From contig CM045762.1 of the NCBI GenBank assembly GCA_025200525.1, positions 30,646,196 through 30,710,195 on the forward strand: DNA of 64,000 bases, given 5' to 3'. The stretch's first letter is position 1; every line of letters begins with the position of its first letter. Position numbers and translations under genes: made by a program. The notes under the pieces are model-generated. The model ran no database searches. It saw only the letters and a list, made by a program, of their open reading frames with translations, and was not told the origin of the DNA. The DNA comes from Camellia lanceoleosa. Its lineage: Eukaryota > Streptophyta > Magnoliopsida > Ericales > Theaceae. Positions 22,690 through 35,115 of this stretch are shown here, piece after piece.

Positions 22690-24025
22690 AAATAACAAGA
22701 TTATGAAATTTAGTCCAACTATGATCAATGAATTTCTGTTCTTTCTTTATTCTGTCCTTTATTTCTTCTAACATTGGCTGCATGAGTTGATGTGCTCTCA
22801 TTTCGTAAAAGAGCTCTTCAGCCTTTATTTCGAAAGCTATTTCTCTCAATCCTTATTCCAATTCGTCTATATCCAAGTCATCCAAGTATGCAGAATCTTT
22901 ATTCTTGAAATTATCGAATTCTTCAATAAAGTTTTCTGCTTCGTATTGGGCATGAATTCGGAGGGACGAAAGTTGGTCTAAAGATTGTGTAGTGTTCATA
23001 GAGGTACAATGCCAGTGAATAAGCAATGGAAGTTGGTCCAAAAACATGTGAAGCTCTGCTTAGGCGAGGGGATTGAGGACATGACCCCGAGTTAGAATAT
23101 CACAAGCCCATCGAAAGTTCTTAAGAGGGACTTCGTCCTCAAGAACATTGAAGGGCAAGTGGGAAAAAGCAGCGAGCAAAAGTTGAGTTTGTTTCCGCTT
23201 AGTCGGAGTAGGGGAAGGTGGTGGTTTGTTAGGTGGAAAGGCCTTATCTGCGGAGAGAACAAGCCTCAGTTTCTCTATCCAGCAAGGATTTGGCGAAAGA
23301 GAAGGTGTGGATGTTTCTATCTTAGGAGGTGGAGCAAGGGCAGAAGGAACAAGGGCATTGATATAATCGAGCCAGTCAGAAGAACAAATCTTCGCCTTCT
23401 GAGCTAAGAATGATGGATTGTATCCTTGTGCCTCTTCTGGGGGTCGGACAACATGCACTGTCTTTGTAGGCATGGAAGATGTATACCATGCCACAAGCAG
23501 ATTCTCCTCCAAACTACATCGGTGGTCAATGAGCACGTAAGGATAGACCACCGAGCTTCGCGCATAGGAAGGGAATTCCAAAGGATCAGTAAACTCAAGA
23601 AAGTGATGGTTGATTCGTTCCCTTAAATCACAGACCTCGGGTTTGGACCAGTTTGTCCAGTCAGAAGCCCCAGAAGAGGAAGAAATTGCAGCCTTATCCC
23701 ATGCAGAGGGTTGTGAAGAAAAACTTCCCATGTCCATATTTGCAATTTTCTGAATCAAAGGATTAAGAGCAGTTTGTTCGTAGTTTGAGGATGAGTCAGA
23801 AGAAGACCTTTCAATGTCCATATTTGTAAGTTTTTGAATCGAAGGATTAAGGGCAATATGTTCGAAGTCCAAGGGTTGATAATCTGCAAAGGCATTCATG
23901 ACTTGAATATAGAAGGGTGGGTAAAGGTGGCTAATTAATGCATGGAGGTTCTTTCGAGGAAGAACAACATCATCATATGACTCTTCGTGTGCTCGATCAA
24001 TGAAGGGAATAATTGATTCGGCCAT
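22690..24025 (-). pseudogene. Second antisense gene of the Tat element, unknown function
   Basis: Likely start ATG at 24025 (MAESIIPFIDRAHEESYDD), 183 bp inside the 3' LTR. It is open to about 23060 (about 320 residues) and then continues through a stop near 23058 and another near 22850 to about 22690. A duplicated polar motif (HIALNPSIQKLTNMD / QTALNPLIQKIANMD, about 23740-23870) is visible, then a proline- and aromatic-rich stretch. I recognise no domain. Its length and open frame next to a 95-percent-identical LTR suggest it was coding at the time of insertion. It could be the downstream partner of the antisense PMD gene or an independent unit. Confidence 0.55.
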
Positions 24026-24194
24026 AAAAAGTGTACCAGTCTGTTCGAATACTAAGGTGGTGGAGGTGTTCAAAAGATTGAAGGGGAGTTTAATGCAGAT
24101 GATAAATGATAGTTGCACTGCTGGAAACCATGCACGTTCTAAGACGTGGGAAAAGACTTTGATCCACTAATATCACCAAATATTGGGTATATTA

Positions 24195-24207
24195 GTGCGG
24201 GGGGTAA
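24195..24207 (+). other. Polypurine tract before the 3' LTR
   Basis: gtgcggggggtaa directly abuts the 3' LTR start at 24208. A purine run at this spot primes plus-strand DNA synthesis in LTR retroelements. Confidence 0.6.
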
Positions 24208-24979
24208 TGTTGGTTATATATTTTGTACGAGCCAATTACAATTCGACGCGTGGCGAAATAAGGGTAATATAGGAAGACTATTCAGGTCCTCGATCCTGAT
24301 CGTACACGTGACAGTTAGTATTGGTTATTAAAAGATCTGAGTAGCAGTAGATCAACAAAGGGATACAAAGTGACGTGACTTCAACGGTTACTCGCATTTC
24401 AGATTCAAATTTAGGAGGGAAGCTTAACTACAAGTAATGGTGTAATGGAGTTAATATTGGGGCAACATGATCAATGATTATGGAGGAGCAGTTCGACGGT
24501 TGGAAGTGCAATTCGATGGTCACCCTTGAGCAGTATAAATAGTAGAGAAGGCCCCAGAAAAAGCCCCCAGACTCAGATCCAAAAAACCAACCCTTTATAC
24601 TTATTTTCCTTTCAAGTTTTACATTTATAGTCTTACATTTACAGTTCTTTACATTACTGTACTTTAAAATTCCTGCACTGCACTTCATTTCATAGGAGTA
24701 GTTCTAAGTAGATTTGATGTAAACCTCTACGAGGCTGAGTTTGGATCATTGTAAATCTTTTCATCTTAATGAAATATTTCGACTATTCTTCAATTCGTTA
24801 TTATCTGTTTAATTCTCTTAAGTCAAGCCACCAGTAAAAGTTCTCTTCATTGAGGTTGAAAGAACTAAAACACAATCGTCTGATAATTGGTTGGCAATTA
24901 ATTTTCTATGAGGACTAATTGATCCTTACTGGCACGTTCGCAATTACCAAAATAACCTTCGAAAGCCAAAAAGTCAACA
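24208..24979 (+). repeat. 3' LTR of the Tat element
   Basis: 772 bp, same ends as the 5' LTR, TATA box at 24534-24541, followed by the target duplication gtatg (24980-24984). Confidence 0.95.
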
Positions 24980-24984
24980 GTATG

Positions 24985-25457
24985 ATAATTGATCTTTTTT
25001 AAAGGTTTTTTTAAAAAAATTTATTACAAAAGGACATATAAAAATATAGAGAAAATAAATTGACTTTTTATGGTGAATTTTTAATTTTATGACTAAATTT
25101 CATCTTCCCAAACGTTTATACATCATAAAACAATAACATGTCTACAAAAAAATTATTGAGAAAAATATTTAATATATATATATATATATTTTTATCTATA
25201 GTCCACATTATCTTTCATTTGTGATACTTTTTTAGATACAAATTCTAAGTAGATAACATTTTTCATATTTGACCTTTGTTAGATAAGCCATAGATAAGCC
25301 AAACACGTGCAAACGATATCATATTAAATTATTAATTACTAATTCATCTAAAACTTATGCTTTTAGAAAAAAGTAATTTTATTTTTTATATTATATTTTC
25401 AACAATATATATACAACTGAAAATTGAAAAAAGAACAAAAGGATGAGACTTAAAAAA
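24985..25457. other. AT-rich intergenic DNA, nothing recognised
   Basis: Contains a (TA)n run near 25173-25190. No coding or RNA gene seen. Confidence 0.6.
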
Positions 25458-25807
25458 TTAGGATAAATTACAAATACACTTCCTGAACTTTGATTAAAAT
25501 ATGAATTATCTCATGTGATTTTCGAAATTACATTTTACTCTTGAGGTTTCTAATTTCATAACAAACCGCATTTTTTATTAATAAATTATAAAATCAATTA
25601 ACAGTTTTTAATGATATTAGAAGTATGTTTCAATAAATAGTTTAAGTAATTTTATTATTGTATAGGAAAACAATTATGAATTTTATTTTGTTAGTTAATT
25701 TTGTTGAATAAATTTTTTTGACAAAGGGGTATTTATAATTTTTCAAATCATAGGGACAATTTATATTTTAAACAAACCTCAAGAGATATATTTGTAATTT
25801 ATCCTAA
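25458..25807. mobile_element. MITE, about 350 bp
   Basis: Inverted termini: left ttaggataaattacaaata, right the reverse complement of nearly the same (ending ttgtaatttatcctaa). No coding capacity. The family is not assigned, because the tta/taa at the ends could be duplication or part of the terminal repeat. Confidence 0.65.
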
Positions 25808-25823
25808 TGATTAACATATAATC

Positions 25824-26735
25824 TAGGGATGCTCATCGGATATTCCAATCTGCCCAAACCGACCGAACTGAACCGAATCGATCCGTCACAATTTGGATGA
25901 ATGCGTGATGACGAGCGGACGATTGCAGATTGATTTTTTTTTTTCAATCTGCCTAGTTTTGGACGGATGACGGATTTGAGGTTCCTTTAGTCGCACTCGA
26001 ACCACCAAACTGCGATCACTCTTAGTAATTTTTAAGATTTTGTATTTTTAATTTGTTTAGATATTCTGTTTGTGTTTTCAATTGAAAAATAATTTAGATA
26101 TTCTATTATATTTTCAATTTGAAAATCCTTTTATCAAATGACAATTGTTGATATTTGGTATTTTTGTGTAAAAAATATAAGGCTTAATTTTGTCATATTT
26201 AAAAAAAATCAAATTAAATAGTTTTTGAAAGAAAAAAAAGTAATGAAATAGTTTTGATAATATATGGTTTTCTTATAGAAAAATACTTGAAACCTCCATT
26301 TTTTGGAGACTTCCATAACCCTCTCTGGATCTCCACCATTGATGTATGTGTAGGACACGCTCATGTATGTGTAGGGTCCACACCAGCAATGGTGGAGATT
26401 CAAAGGGGGTTGTGGGGGTCTCCAAAAAATGGGGTCTCAATCATTGTTGTTTTCTTATATGTATTTATTATTAGTATTTGAAAATTTATTTGATAATCTT
26501 TTAGCTATGTTGAATTGGATTGTTATCCAAAAAAAATAAAAAATATTGACAAATTGTTGCATTATATTCAAAATTTGTAAAAGTTTAAACTGCCAAATCG
26601 ATTTACATTCATCTACCAATCCATATCTATCAATCTAGCGAATGGAAGCAGATTGATTTTTTCTACTCTTCCAATATGACAGACGAATGACGGATTGAAA
26701 GTTCTTTGACCGCAACCGAATTGCAAGCACCCCTA
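25824..26735. mobile_element. Non-autonomous hAT-like element, 912 bp
   Basis: Left end tagggatgctcatcgg; right end, reverse-complemented, taggggtgcttgcaattcgg. The flanking 8-mers atataatc (25816-25823) and atagaaac (26736-26743) match at 6 of 8, consistent with an aged 8-bp hAT duplication. It carries the same type of GC-rich subterminal cggat motifs as the element at 37533-39881. No transposase. Confidence 0.6.
26289..26442. mobile_element. Small inverted-repeat MITE nested in the hAT-like element
   Basis: Arms of about 50 bp: the left contains ccattttttggagac ... gatctccaccattg, the right its reverse complement, with a loop of roughly 45 bp. The total is about 154 bp. Confidence 0.65.
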
Positions 26736-26743
26736 ATAGAAAC

Positions 26744-27640
26744 ACTTTTCTTTTTTAAAGATAAAATTGCCTATATCTTATTCTTTACAAATTCTGTGCA
26801 CTTTGTTCTTCCTTCTAGCTGGGAGCATATTGAAGTTTTGCCTATTTTGGGAAGATGGTAAAAAGTAATTTTTTAGATTTTAATCAAATTTTTGATATTT
26901 TTTGACAAATGATTTGAGAAGTCGGTAAAAAGTTACTTTTGATTTTTTTGATTAATATTTATTTATGATGTCAAATCATAATAAAATGACCAAACTATCT
27001 CCATTTATTTAAAATATTTACAACTTTATCTATGTAATACATTTTGACCCATGAGGGGTATAATTATAATTTCACCATTGACTAAAAACTAACTTTTTAA
27101 ATATATATATATTTAAAAAAAAAAAAACAACTTTTAACTTTTGCTACAAATCAAAAAAAGAAAAAGTACCTAAAAACTAACTTCCTAAAACAAGCCTTTG
27201 ATAACTTGGGTTTGTCAGGGCAGTTTAGCTTACAAGGGAAATTATTTGGTATTCCTAGGGCAAGTTGAGGTAGTATCTTAACTTAATTTTTATTTATTAA
27301 AATAATAAATTTATCATCTTTTTATTTTATTTTAAGAGATAATTAAACAAGTATTTAATTATGAAAGGTGTGAAGCAATAATCAAGGCTACTAAATAACT
27401 TCGCCTGGTTAGGACTCTATTCAATCATTCGCATAGGATCACCCCTTCCTATCATTCTTCCAAATTGTTTGACGTAACTTATGGAGTTGTTTTTTAATTT
27501 TTTATAAAATTATTTAATGCAGTTTTTATTTATAATTTATGAGGTAAAATAACTTAGATAAATTGACATAAAGTTAATTATTGAGGAGTAGAAAAGTCTT
27601 GCCTTAATATTATTTTTTAATGATATATTTGATTTACTTA
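26744..27640. other. AT-rich intergenic DNA, nothing recognised
   Basis: No long open frame, no RNA gene and no clear repeat structure beyond simple A/T runs. Confidence 0.6.
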
Positions 27641-28494
27641 TTTTTATGGACGAGTTATACTAATAGTTTTTATAATTTAAAATTCGTATCACTTTAATTT
27701 TTAATTTTTTAATTGTGATATATTTTATCTTAAATTTTAAATCTTGTTCTAAATAAGAACAATTGAAAATATTATCGTTTAATTTAAGGATAAAATTATC
27801 AATTTGATAAAATATAGACTAATTTGACAAAAATAAATGTCAAAAAAATATTTTTAAATTTTTAAAAATTATTTCTACCCACAAAAGATAAAATTATGTA
27901 AAATTGATAAATCTTTTAGACATTTATTTATTTTACCAGATTAATTTTTATTATGTGTTTGGATGATGATCATGTAATGGGTGATTGTTAGGATTTTAAT
28001 GTGTAATCGATATATTTAATAAATGAAATGTTTTTAGTTTTGAATTTTTTGATTTAATAGATTGGTTTAATAATGATATCAAAACTATCGTTATATTTGA
28101 CTTTTGAAAAAATAGAAACTAATTAATAAAAATAAAAATAATCACTCATTACATGATCATCATCTAAGCATATAATAAAAATTAATTTAGTAAAATAAAT
28201 AAATAAATAAATATCTAAAAGATTTATCAATTTTATATAGTTTTATCTTTAGTGAGTAGAAATAATTTTTAAAAATTTAAAAATATTTTTTTGGCATTTA
28301 TTTTTTTCAAATTAGTTTATATTTTATTAAATTGACAATTTTTTCCTTGAAATTAAGTAATGATATCTTCAATTGTCCTTATTTGAAACAAGATTTAAAA
28401 ATTCAGAATTAAATATGTTATAATTGAAAAGTTAATGACCAAAGTAACACAAACCTCAAACTATAGGGATTGTGAGTATAATTCATCCTATTTT
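27641..28494. repeat. Long imperfect inverted repeat (arms about 350 bp)
   Basis: Left arm about 27641-27991, right arm about 28138-28494, spacer about 146 bp. Matching landmarks include gatgatgatcatgtaatg near the inner ends and aaatatttttaaatttttaaaa in mid-arm. A transcript would fold into a long hairpin. It could be a foldback/MITE element or a hairpin small-RNA source. Confidence 0.75.
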
Positions 28495-28801
28495 TATAGT
28501 TGAAAAACATATGTGTATGTGTTGGAGAAGTAGTAGTGTTTTTTTTTTAACTTAAAAAAAAAAAAAAAAAAACAAACTCCGTGGAGGTATCATAGGCCTT
28601 GTTTGTCATAATTTAAAAAAATTAAAAAGTCAAAAAATTACTATTCTATTTAAGTCATATCAACTATTTAAATCACATCACATCTCTATTACATCACGTT
28701 AAACCTAACCCATACTCAACTTATATTTTATAAAAAATTAAAAAATACACTTATTTAAATCATCTTAAACCATCTAATGGTTTCCGAAGACCCTGACTCT
28801 G

Positions 28802-28952
28802 TGGCCAAGTTTGGGAAGTTTAGAATAAGTGCACTTTTTGACTTTTTTTGTATTATGTGTAGAAAAAGTAGAGAGGAGATGTTAATTGATGTCATCCAAA
28901 AAAGATAAAAAAATGAAATAAATACACTTATATTGGGATGCCAAACTTGACC
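28802..28952. mobile_element. Short MITE, about 150 bp
   Basis: Left end ggccaagtttgggaag; right end, reverse-complemented, ggtcaagtttggcatcc. There is no coding content. The 28500-28800 stretch before it is A/T-rich with polyA/polyT tracts and contains the start of another GGCCTTGTTTG-type repeat near 28593. Confidence 0.5.
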
Positions 28953-28984
28953 TTAATATAACCTAAAGACAGAGACACTCCACT

Positions 28985-29132
28985 AAGATAATAATGACTC
29001 CAAACAGATCCGACATCAAAATTCTAAGGCGTGTGAAAGAAGGCATAATACAGTCTGCGCCTCGATGAATCGAACTTGAGACACTTTGCGTGGGGGCAAC
29101 ACAAATTTCCACTGAACCACCACTCCCGGTGG
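28985..29132 (-). mobile_element. tRNA-derived SINE fragment
   Basis: On the minus strand it begins ccaccgggagtggtgg, the same 5' end as the SINE at 52556-52859. A box-A-like tggttcagtgg and a box-B-like agttcgattc follow at tRNA-like spacing. The 3' end and tail are unclear, so it is called a fragment. Confidence 0.6.
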
Positions 29133-29189
29133 CTGCAGTACTAATGGTTTGAATGCAAATTCTTACCAAGCTGCACTATTTGATATATT

Positions 29190-29438
29190 CAGTTGCGGTG
29201 TTTGGAAAAGATTTTTTTTTAATTTTTTTTTTATTAAAAGACAAATTAGTTATTAAAAAAAAAATTTAAACAAAATATCACATCAAACCTCATAATCATT
29301 TCACTTTTTCTCTAACAAACATCACATTTAACCACAAAAAAACTTAAATATCTTTCTAAATACAATTTTTTTTTTCTAATAATATCTTACAACTAAAAAA
29401 ATCTAAAAAAACCCTACTTCCCAAACACCCACATTGAA
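29190..29438. mobile_element. MITE-like inverted-terminus repeat, about 250 bp
   Basis: Left end contains ggtgtttggaaaaga; the right end contains cccaaacaccc, its inverse. The middle is polyT/polyA-rich. There is no coding sequence. The remaining 29439-29613 shows nothing. Confidence 0.5.
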
Positions 29439-29613
29439 AGTTTATGAGATTTCAAGAGAAAATATCATATGCAACTACATTAGAGTACTAATGCAGAAGT
29501 AAGTTCAAAAAATAAATAAAAATAAAACAGTACTACTGCGGAAGATCAATGAGAATGAAACAAAACTCTACTTTGCTAATTTGAGTAGAATGAAAAGTAA
29601 TTGACATAAACAA

Positions 29614-30046
29614 ATTATTGGACCATTTTAATATCTTTTATTTTTTATTTTTAATTTTTTGATGATTTTTTGTCTTATCCATGAATAGATGTTATTTTGA
29701 AGGTCATGGACTTAGAAGTGAGTTAATATTTAGAGGTTTTGGGACTCTCAATTTTCTCTAGTGTAATAGTCATTATTTTTGGTGTAATTTGTAAGGTTCT
29801 AGTGGCCTATATATTGTTATTCTCATCTAATCTTTTCTAGACCAACTATTTTTATACTTAAGAGATTACTAGCCAAAGAATAGTGTTTTTCTTAGTGGAG
29901 TTTTGGATTCATCATCTTGTGTAAAGTTGACTTAGACCATACGACAAGTGGTCGGGCTGTTGTATCTTGGAGGGGACAAGTCAGAGTTTATTGACTGCTG
30001 CATCGGTATTTAGATTCTTCTTACCACAGTGGACTTGATCTCCTTA
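29614..30046 (+). repeat. 5' LTR of the Copia element
   Basis: Aligns with 36466-36886 over its whole length. Both contain ctagaccaactattttta and caagtggtcg/ataagtggtcg blocks. Confidence 0.8.
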
Positions 30047-30058
30047 AAATTGTTAGTG

Positions 30059-30123
30059 AAAATACCAAAAGAATTATATTTTATTAATAAATAATGCAAA
30101 GAAAATGAAATACAAATAGATCA
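30059..30123 (+). repeat. 65-bp segment, inverted partner outside the 3' LTR
   Basis: Nearly the reverse complement of 36913-36977 (about 57 of 64 positions). It lies between the 5' LTR and the remaining gag end, where the primer site and most of gag should be. Confidence 0.7.
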
Positions 30124-33100
30124 GGTGGTAAATCTCATAATAAATGGATTAATCCAAATAAGAACCAAGGTTTACCATCTCCACAAAATTTTACATGTTT
30201 TGTCTGTGACAAAAGTGGGCATATTGCTCGAACTTGCAAATTTCGAAAACGTGCACCTATTCCAAAGGCTAATTTTATCAAGGAGCCATTTGTGGCGATG
30301 ATTATAGACATTTGCATGGTTAATTATGCAGATGGTTGATGGGCAGATTCTAGTGCTAATAGACATGTTTGTTATGATAAAGTTTGGTTCAAGGTGTATA
30401 CTCCCTTTGATGATGAGAAAACAATTATGCTTGGTGACTCTAGTCAAACCAAGATACTTGAGAGTGGTGAGGTTGACTTTAAGTTCACCTCTGGACGTGT
30501 GCTTACTTTAAAAGATATGTTTTATACACCGCCCATGAAGAAGAATTTAATGTCAAGTTATTTGTTGAATAAGGTTGACTTTAAGCAAACTATGAAATTT
30601 GATCAATATGTGATTATTAAGAAGGGTATTTCTGGGGTAAGGGTTATGCTAGTGATAGGATATTCAAACTAAATGTTGAGATTAATAAACCATCTACCAA
30701 TTCGGTTTATATGTTATTTTCTATGAATTTTGGCATGCTCGCTTGTGTCATATTAACAGTAAATATGTGGGAATCATGAGTAGTTTAGGATTAATTTCTA
30801 AATTGACAAAATTTTTTGAAAAATGTGAAGTTTGTAGTAAAGCAAAAATTACTAAGAGACCTCATAAAAGTGTTGAGAAAAATACCGAATTGCTAAAATT
30901 ATTTCATACTGATTTGTGTGAGTTTGAAGGAATTTTAACTCGTGATGGTAACTAATTTTTTTATTACTTTTATTGATGATTTTTCAAAATATACAAACGT
31001 ATATTTATTAAAAAACAAAAGTGATGCTTTTGAGAAATTTAAAGAATTCCTTTTTGAAGTGGAAAATCAATTCGGTAAAAAAAATTAAGAGAATTAGAAG
31101 TGATAGAGGCCGGGAATATGAATCTCTTGGATTCAATTCTTTTGTTCAATCATTAGGAATTATTCGTAAGACTACTCCACCACATTTACCTTCATATAAT
31201 GGTGTAGCTAAAAGAAAAAATAGAATGTTAATTGACTTAACGAATGCTATGCTTATTGATTCAGGTGCTCCTTCAAATCTTTAGGGCGAGGCTATTTTGA
31301 CAGCTTGCCATGTAATAAATAGAATACCACACAAAAAGACTAAAATTATACCTTATGAGTTGTGGCGGGGGTATAAACCAAATCTAATTTATTTGAGGGT
31401 TTGGGACTGTTTAGCTTTTGTGAGGCTTGCAGATCTTAAACGACCTAAATTAGGTAAACGAGCTACCACTTGTACTTCTCTAGGGTATGCGTTATATAGT
31501 ACAACTTATAGATTTTTTGATATGAAAAATAGTATTATTTTTGAATCAGGTGATGCTATTTTTCATTAAATAAATTTCCTTTCAAATCTAGAAATAGTGG
31601 GGGTCAAATATTTTTTGAAAATATTTTATCCATGCCTAGTTTTTTTTACTCTATCTCAAGTTTTTCAAGAACAAGAAAATTCTCAAATCCAACCAAGGAG
31701 GAGTAAACGAGCTAGAGTTGAAAATGATTTTAGCCTTGACTATTATCTTTACAATGTAGAAGAAATTCCTTTTTCGATGCAAGAAACTTTATTATCATCT
31801 GATGCTATTTTCTGGAGAGAGGCTGTGAATAATGAGATAGATTCACTACTTTCAAATAAAACATGGAAGCTAGTGGATTTACCTCAAGGTTATAAAGTTA
31901 TTTGGTGTAAATGGGTCCTCCGTAAAAAATTTAAACTTGATGGAACTATAGATAAATATAAAGCGAGGCTTGTTGCTAAAGGTTTTAAGCAATAAGTTGA
32001 TCTTGATTTCTTTGACACTTTTTCTTCGGTTATTAGAGTTACATTCCTTAGATTGTTGATAGCAGTGACAACAATTCATGATTTAAAAATTCATCAAATG
32101 GATGTGAAAACAGTATTTTCAAATGGAGGTCTAAATGAGGAGATTTACATGGACCAACCCAAGGGCTTTGTGGAGCCTGGCCAAGAAAGCAAGTTGTATA
32201 AGCTAACTAAGTCCCTTTATGGTTTAAAACAAACTCCTAAACCGTGGAATGAGAAATTTAATTCATGTATGCTTGAGAATGGCTATAAAACTAATAAATG
32301 TGATAAGTGCATATATTATAAAACTTGTGAGAATGCACATGTGATTATTAGCCTATATGTGGATGATCTACTTATCTTTGACTCTAATTTGTATATTATA
32401 AATGAGACTAAAAATATGCTTAATAGCTACTTTGATATGAAAGATCTTGGTGAAGCCAATTTTATTTTGGGAATTAAAATTACCAAGACTAATGATAGCA
32501 TTTTTTTTTTATTAGTCGCATTACGTTGAGAAAATTTTAAAGAAATATAATTTTCTAGACTGTAAACACATTGCTACTCCTTTTGATGCAAGCATATATT
32601 TATTTGCTGTAGCAAATGAAAAAGATGTGATTAATCAAAAGGAATATGCTAGCATGATTGGTAGTTTGAGATATGCTACTGACTGTACTAGACTTGACAT
32701 TGCATATGTTGTTGGAGTACTTAGCAAGTTTACTAACAAGCCAAGTCGAGATCATTGGCTAGCCATGGGAAGAATTATGAGATATTTATCTGGTACAAAA
32801 AATTATGGTTTGTTTTATAATAAGTATCCTGTGGTACTTGAGGGATATAGTGATGCCGATTGGAACACTTTGTCATGTGATTCTTTTTCTACCTCGGGTT
32901 TTATTTTTACCTTGGGTGGTGGTGCTATATGTTGGAAGTTTAAAAAATAGACTATAATTGCTAATTCTACAATGGAAGTTGAGCTTATAGCATTAGCTTC
33001 AACATGTGAGAAAGCAAATTGGTTGAAAGATTTGTTACACGAAATCCCTTTTTGGGAAAAACCAATTCCTCATATGTTAATTTGTTGTGATAACATTGCT

Positions 33101-33316
33101 ACTATTGGTAAAGTGAACAACCATTTTTATAATGGTAAATCCAGACTTATTAAAAGGAAACACAATAATGTGAGATCCTATTTGAGTAATGACATCATAA
33201 CTGTGAATTATGTAAAATCTTGTGATAATCTTACGGATTCGTTAACCAAGGCCTTGGCAAGAGATAAGGTCTGGAATGCATTGATGGGGATGGGTTTGAA
33301 ATCTATAAAATCATAA
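30124..33316 (+). pseudogene. Copia gag (3' end)-pol, multiply broken
   Basis: Remains of the Copia polyprotein. The gag zinc knuckle CFVCDKSGHIARTC (about 30190-30240) fits C-x2-C-x4-H-x4-C. The protease start reads [10 protein letters not shown] near 30345, where a D-[ST]-G-A motif is expected, so the glycine is lost. Integrase has the HH-CC region (WHARLCHIN ... CEVC, about 30730-30840), FHTDLC, SDRGREYES and an ELWRGYKPN block (about 30900-31410). RT has WCKWVLRKKFKLDG, QMDVKTVFSNG and catalytic YVDDLL (about 31900-32370). RNase H includes SDADWN and MEVELIALAS (about 32855-33010). Stops or shifts near 30672, 30955, 31283, 31995, 32527 and 32948 mean it is not functional. Confidence 0.9.
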
Positions 33317-34513
33317 ACCATGTATGAGGATACCCAACCTGGGGACCAGAGATCCTGTAACTAGTTTCAATGGGAAGAATGAATTATATAGTGGTTGTAA
33401 AAAATGCACTCCTTACTATATTGTTATTTATCTCTATGATGTAAGTGCATTTGTCCTGTAATGTTGGAAGGTTGAGTCTTTATACTTTTAATGAAATTAT
33501 GTAGCTCTTGTTGAGTGGGGTAAGTCAATTAGAGGAACATCCTTGATAGATTTCACCTTTGTGAGCATGGAAGTAGGGCCGCTTTTTATGAGAACAAAGT
33601 CTATTCTCAAATATGCTCATGAAAACTAGGATTAGCATAAGGCCATAATGTGCTAGTTGTTTAAAGCTCATGTCAACATGTAATAATCCCGACCTGTGAT
33701 TAGCATGATTAAACATGCCTAATACGTAATTAAGGAGAAATTTTGGAGTAATTACATGTGTTGCCTTATTTGTGCTTTTATCTGTTTAACGTAGAAATAT
33801 CTATTTGTGTTTCTGTTTTGTTCTGCGAATTGAAAGCCTTATTGACATCCGATCACGAAATTAACTTGATTTATTTGCTATTTGGGATTTTTAGAATTTT
33901 ATGGTAAGTTTCATTAAAATTCAATTCGAAATGAATAAATTAGAATAAAATGATCCCGCTTAGTTAACTTTCACTCCAATTAATTAAGAGCCACTAATGG
34001 AGTCTATATAAAGCTCATATGACCTCTAGAATACATTTTTTGCACTCTCACTTCATCATTCCTTGAGTAGAAAAACGTGAGGAGAGAGGAGAGGAAGAGA
34101 AAGTGAGATCAACTAGAGAGAAAAGAGATTGCTAAAGGATTTAAGGAAATTTGATGGAATTACTTAAGAACTCACTAGGATTCAAATACTTGCGGATTTT
34201 AGGTAAGAATTCAATTCATATTTTATGAGCTCAAGTTATTTTTCATGAACATTCAAGAGAATATAAGAATTGATCCATAATTGAAGCTAAGAAAATAGAA
34301 TTGGGAAGCCTATCATGCATGCATGCTCATTCCAACATAATTTGAGTTTGTTTTCGATGAATTTCCCTCTTGCATGTTCCTATATTCGGCTTGTTCTAAT
34401 AATTCATCATGTCTTTGAGTTAAACACCTTATTTGATCATGTTTTGAAGGCTTTGAAGTCAAGAAATTACATGCATGTTATGTTTTCCACATTTCAAGTT
34501 TGAATTTGCATAA

Positions 34514-34787
34514 TTGACTTACTATTGGGCCTTGATTTTGCGAAATGGTTTCGAATTCATGGTGTTTTCTAAGTTTACACAAGTTTCCTTGAGTTTTTGG
34601 CCTAAGAGAGCATGAGTTGTAGCATTGAATTTGAGTTTTGAGCTTAGAAATTGACTTACTATTGGGCCTTGATTTTGCGAAATGGTTTCGAATTCATGGT
34701 GTTTTCTAAGTTTACACAAGTTTCCTTGAGTTTTTGGCCTAAGAGAGCATGATTTGCAGCATTGAATTTGAGTTTTAAGCTTAGAAG
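34514..34787. repeat. 137-bp tandem duplication in the solo LTR
   Basis: 34514-34650 and 34651-34787 are almost identical, both starting ttgacttactattgggcc. Only a few substitutions separate them, so the duplication is recent compared with the host Copia. Confidence 0.9.
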
Positions 34788-34817
34788 AGCAATCTGAAAA
34801 TTTCAGATTCTGCATCT

Positions 34818-35115
34818 CTGCTCGAGCGACAGAACCTGCGCTCAAGCTACCACTCTGTGTTTTGCACTTCCGCTCGAGCGACTAAAAGTTGGCTTAAGTG
34901 TAAAATGTATGCTTCCAGAAGTTTATCATTTTTGCATACCGCTTGAGTGACAATAGTTGCACTCGAGCGAGGACCTTAGTTTCATGCTCGAGCGAGCGTC
35001 GACCAGAGAATTCACACAACCAGTACTTTTGCAGAGTTTACAGACCGCTCGTGTGACTGAAGTTGCACTCGAGCGACCACTCACATATTTGAGCCTCCGC
35101 TTGAGCGAGGAAAGT
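34818..35115. repeat. Cluster of CGCTCGAGCGA-type palindromes
   Basis: About nine copies of a motif close to cgctcgagcga, some decayed (for example cgcttgagtgac), spaced by about 20-50 bp. The same motif fills 57231-57590 in the related LTR. Confidence 0.75.

Larger units (their letters stand above)
763..24979 (+). mobile_element. Tat-lineage Ty3/gypsy LTR retrotransposon, about 24.2 kb with nested insertions
   Basis: A complete but decayed LTR retrotransposon. Both LTRs are 772 bp, begin tgttggtta, end caaca, and are flanked by a perfect 5-bp target duplication gtatg (758-762 and 24980-24984). Sense-strand order is gag, protease, RT, RNase H, second RNase H, integrase, as in Ty3/gypsy. The second RNase H after the RT-linked one, and long antisense genes between integrase and the 3' LTR, are known marks of the Tat group (Retand, Ogre, Grande and relatives). 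Two nested solo LTRs account for 8.6 kb; without them the element is about 15.6 kb. By eye the LTRs differ at roughly 35-40 sites (about 95 percent identical), nearly all transitions, so the insertion is fairly young, yet the genes carry many stop codons and the element cannot be autonomous. Confidence 0.95.

Noticed and set aside
29030..29132. tRNA gene suggested by box A and box B motifs
   Set aside because: The acceptor stem and cloverleaf are not maintained; the shared 5' end with 52556-52859 identifies a SINE.
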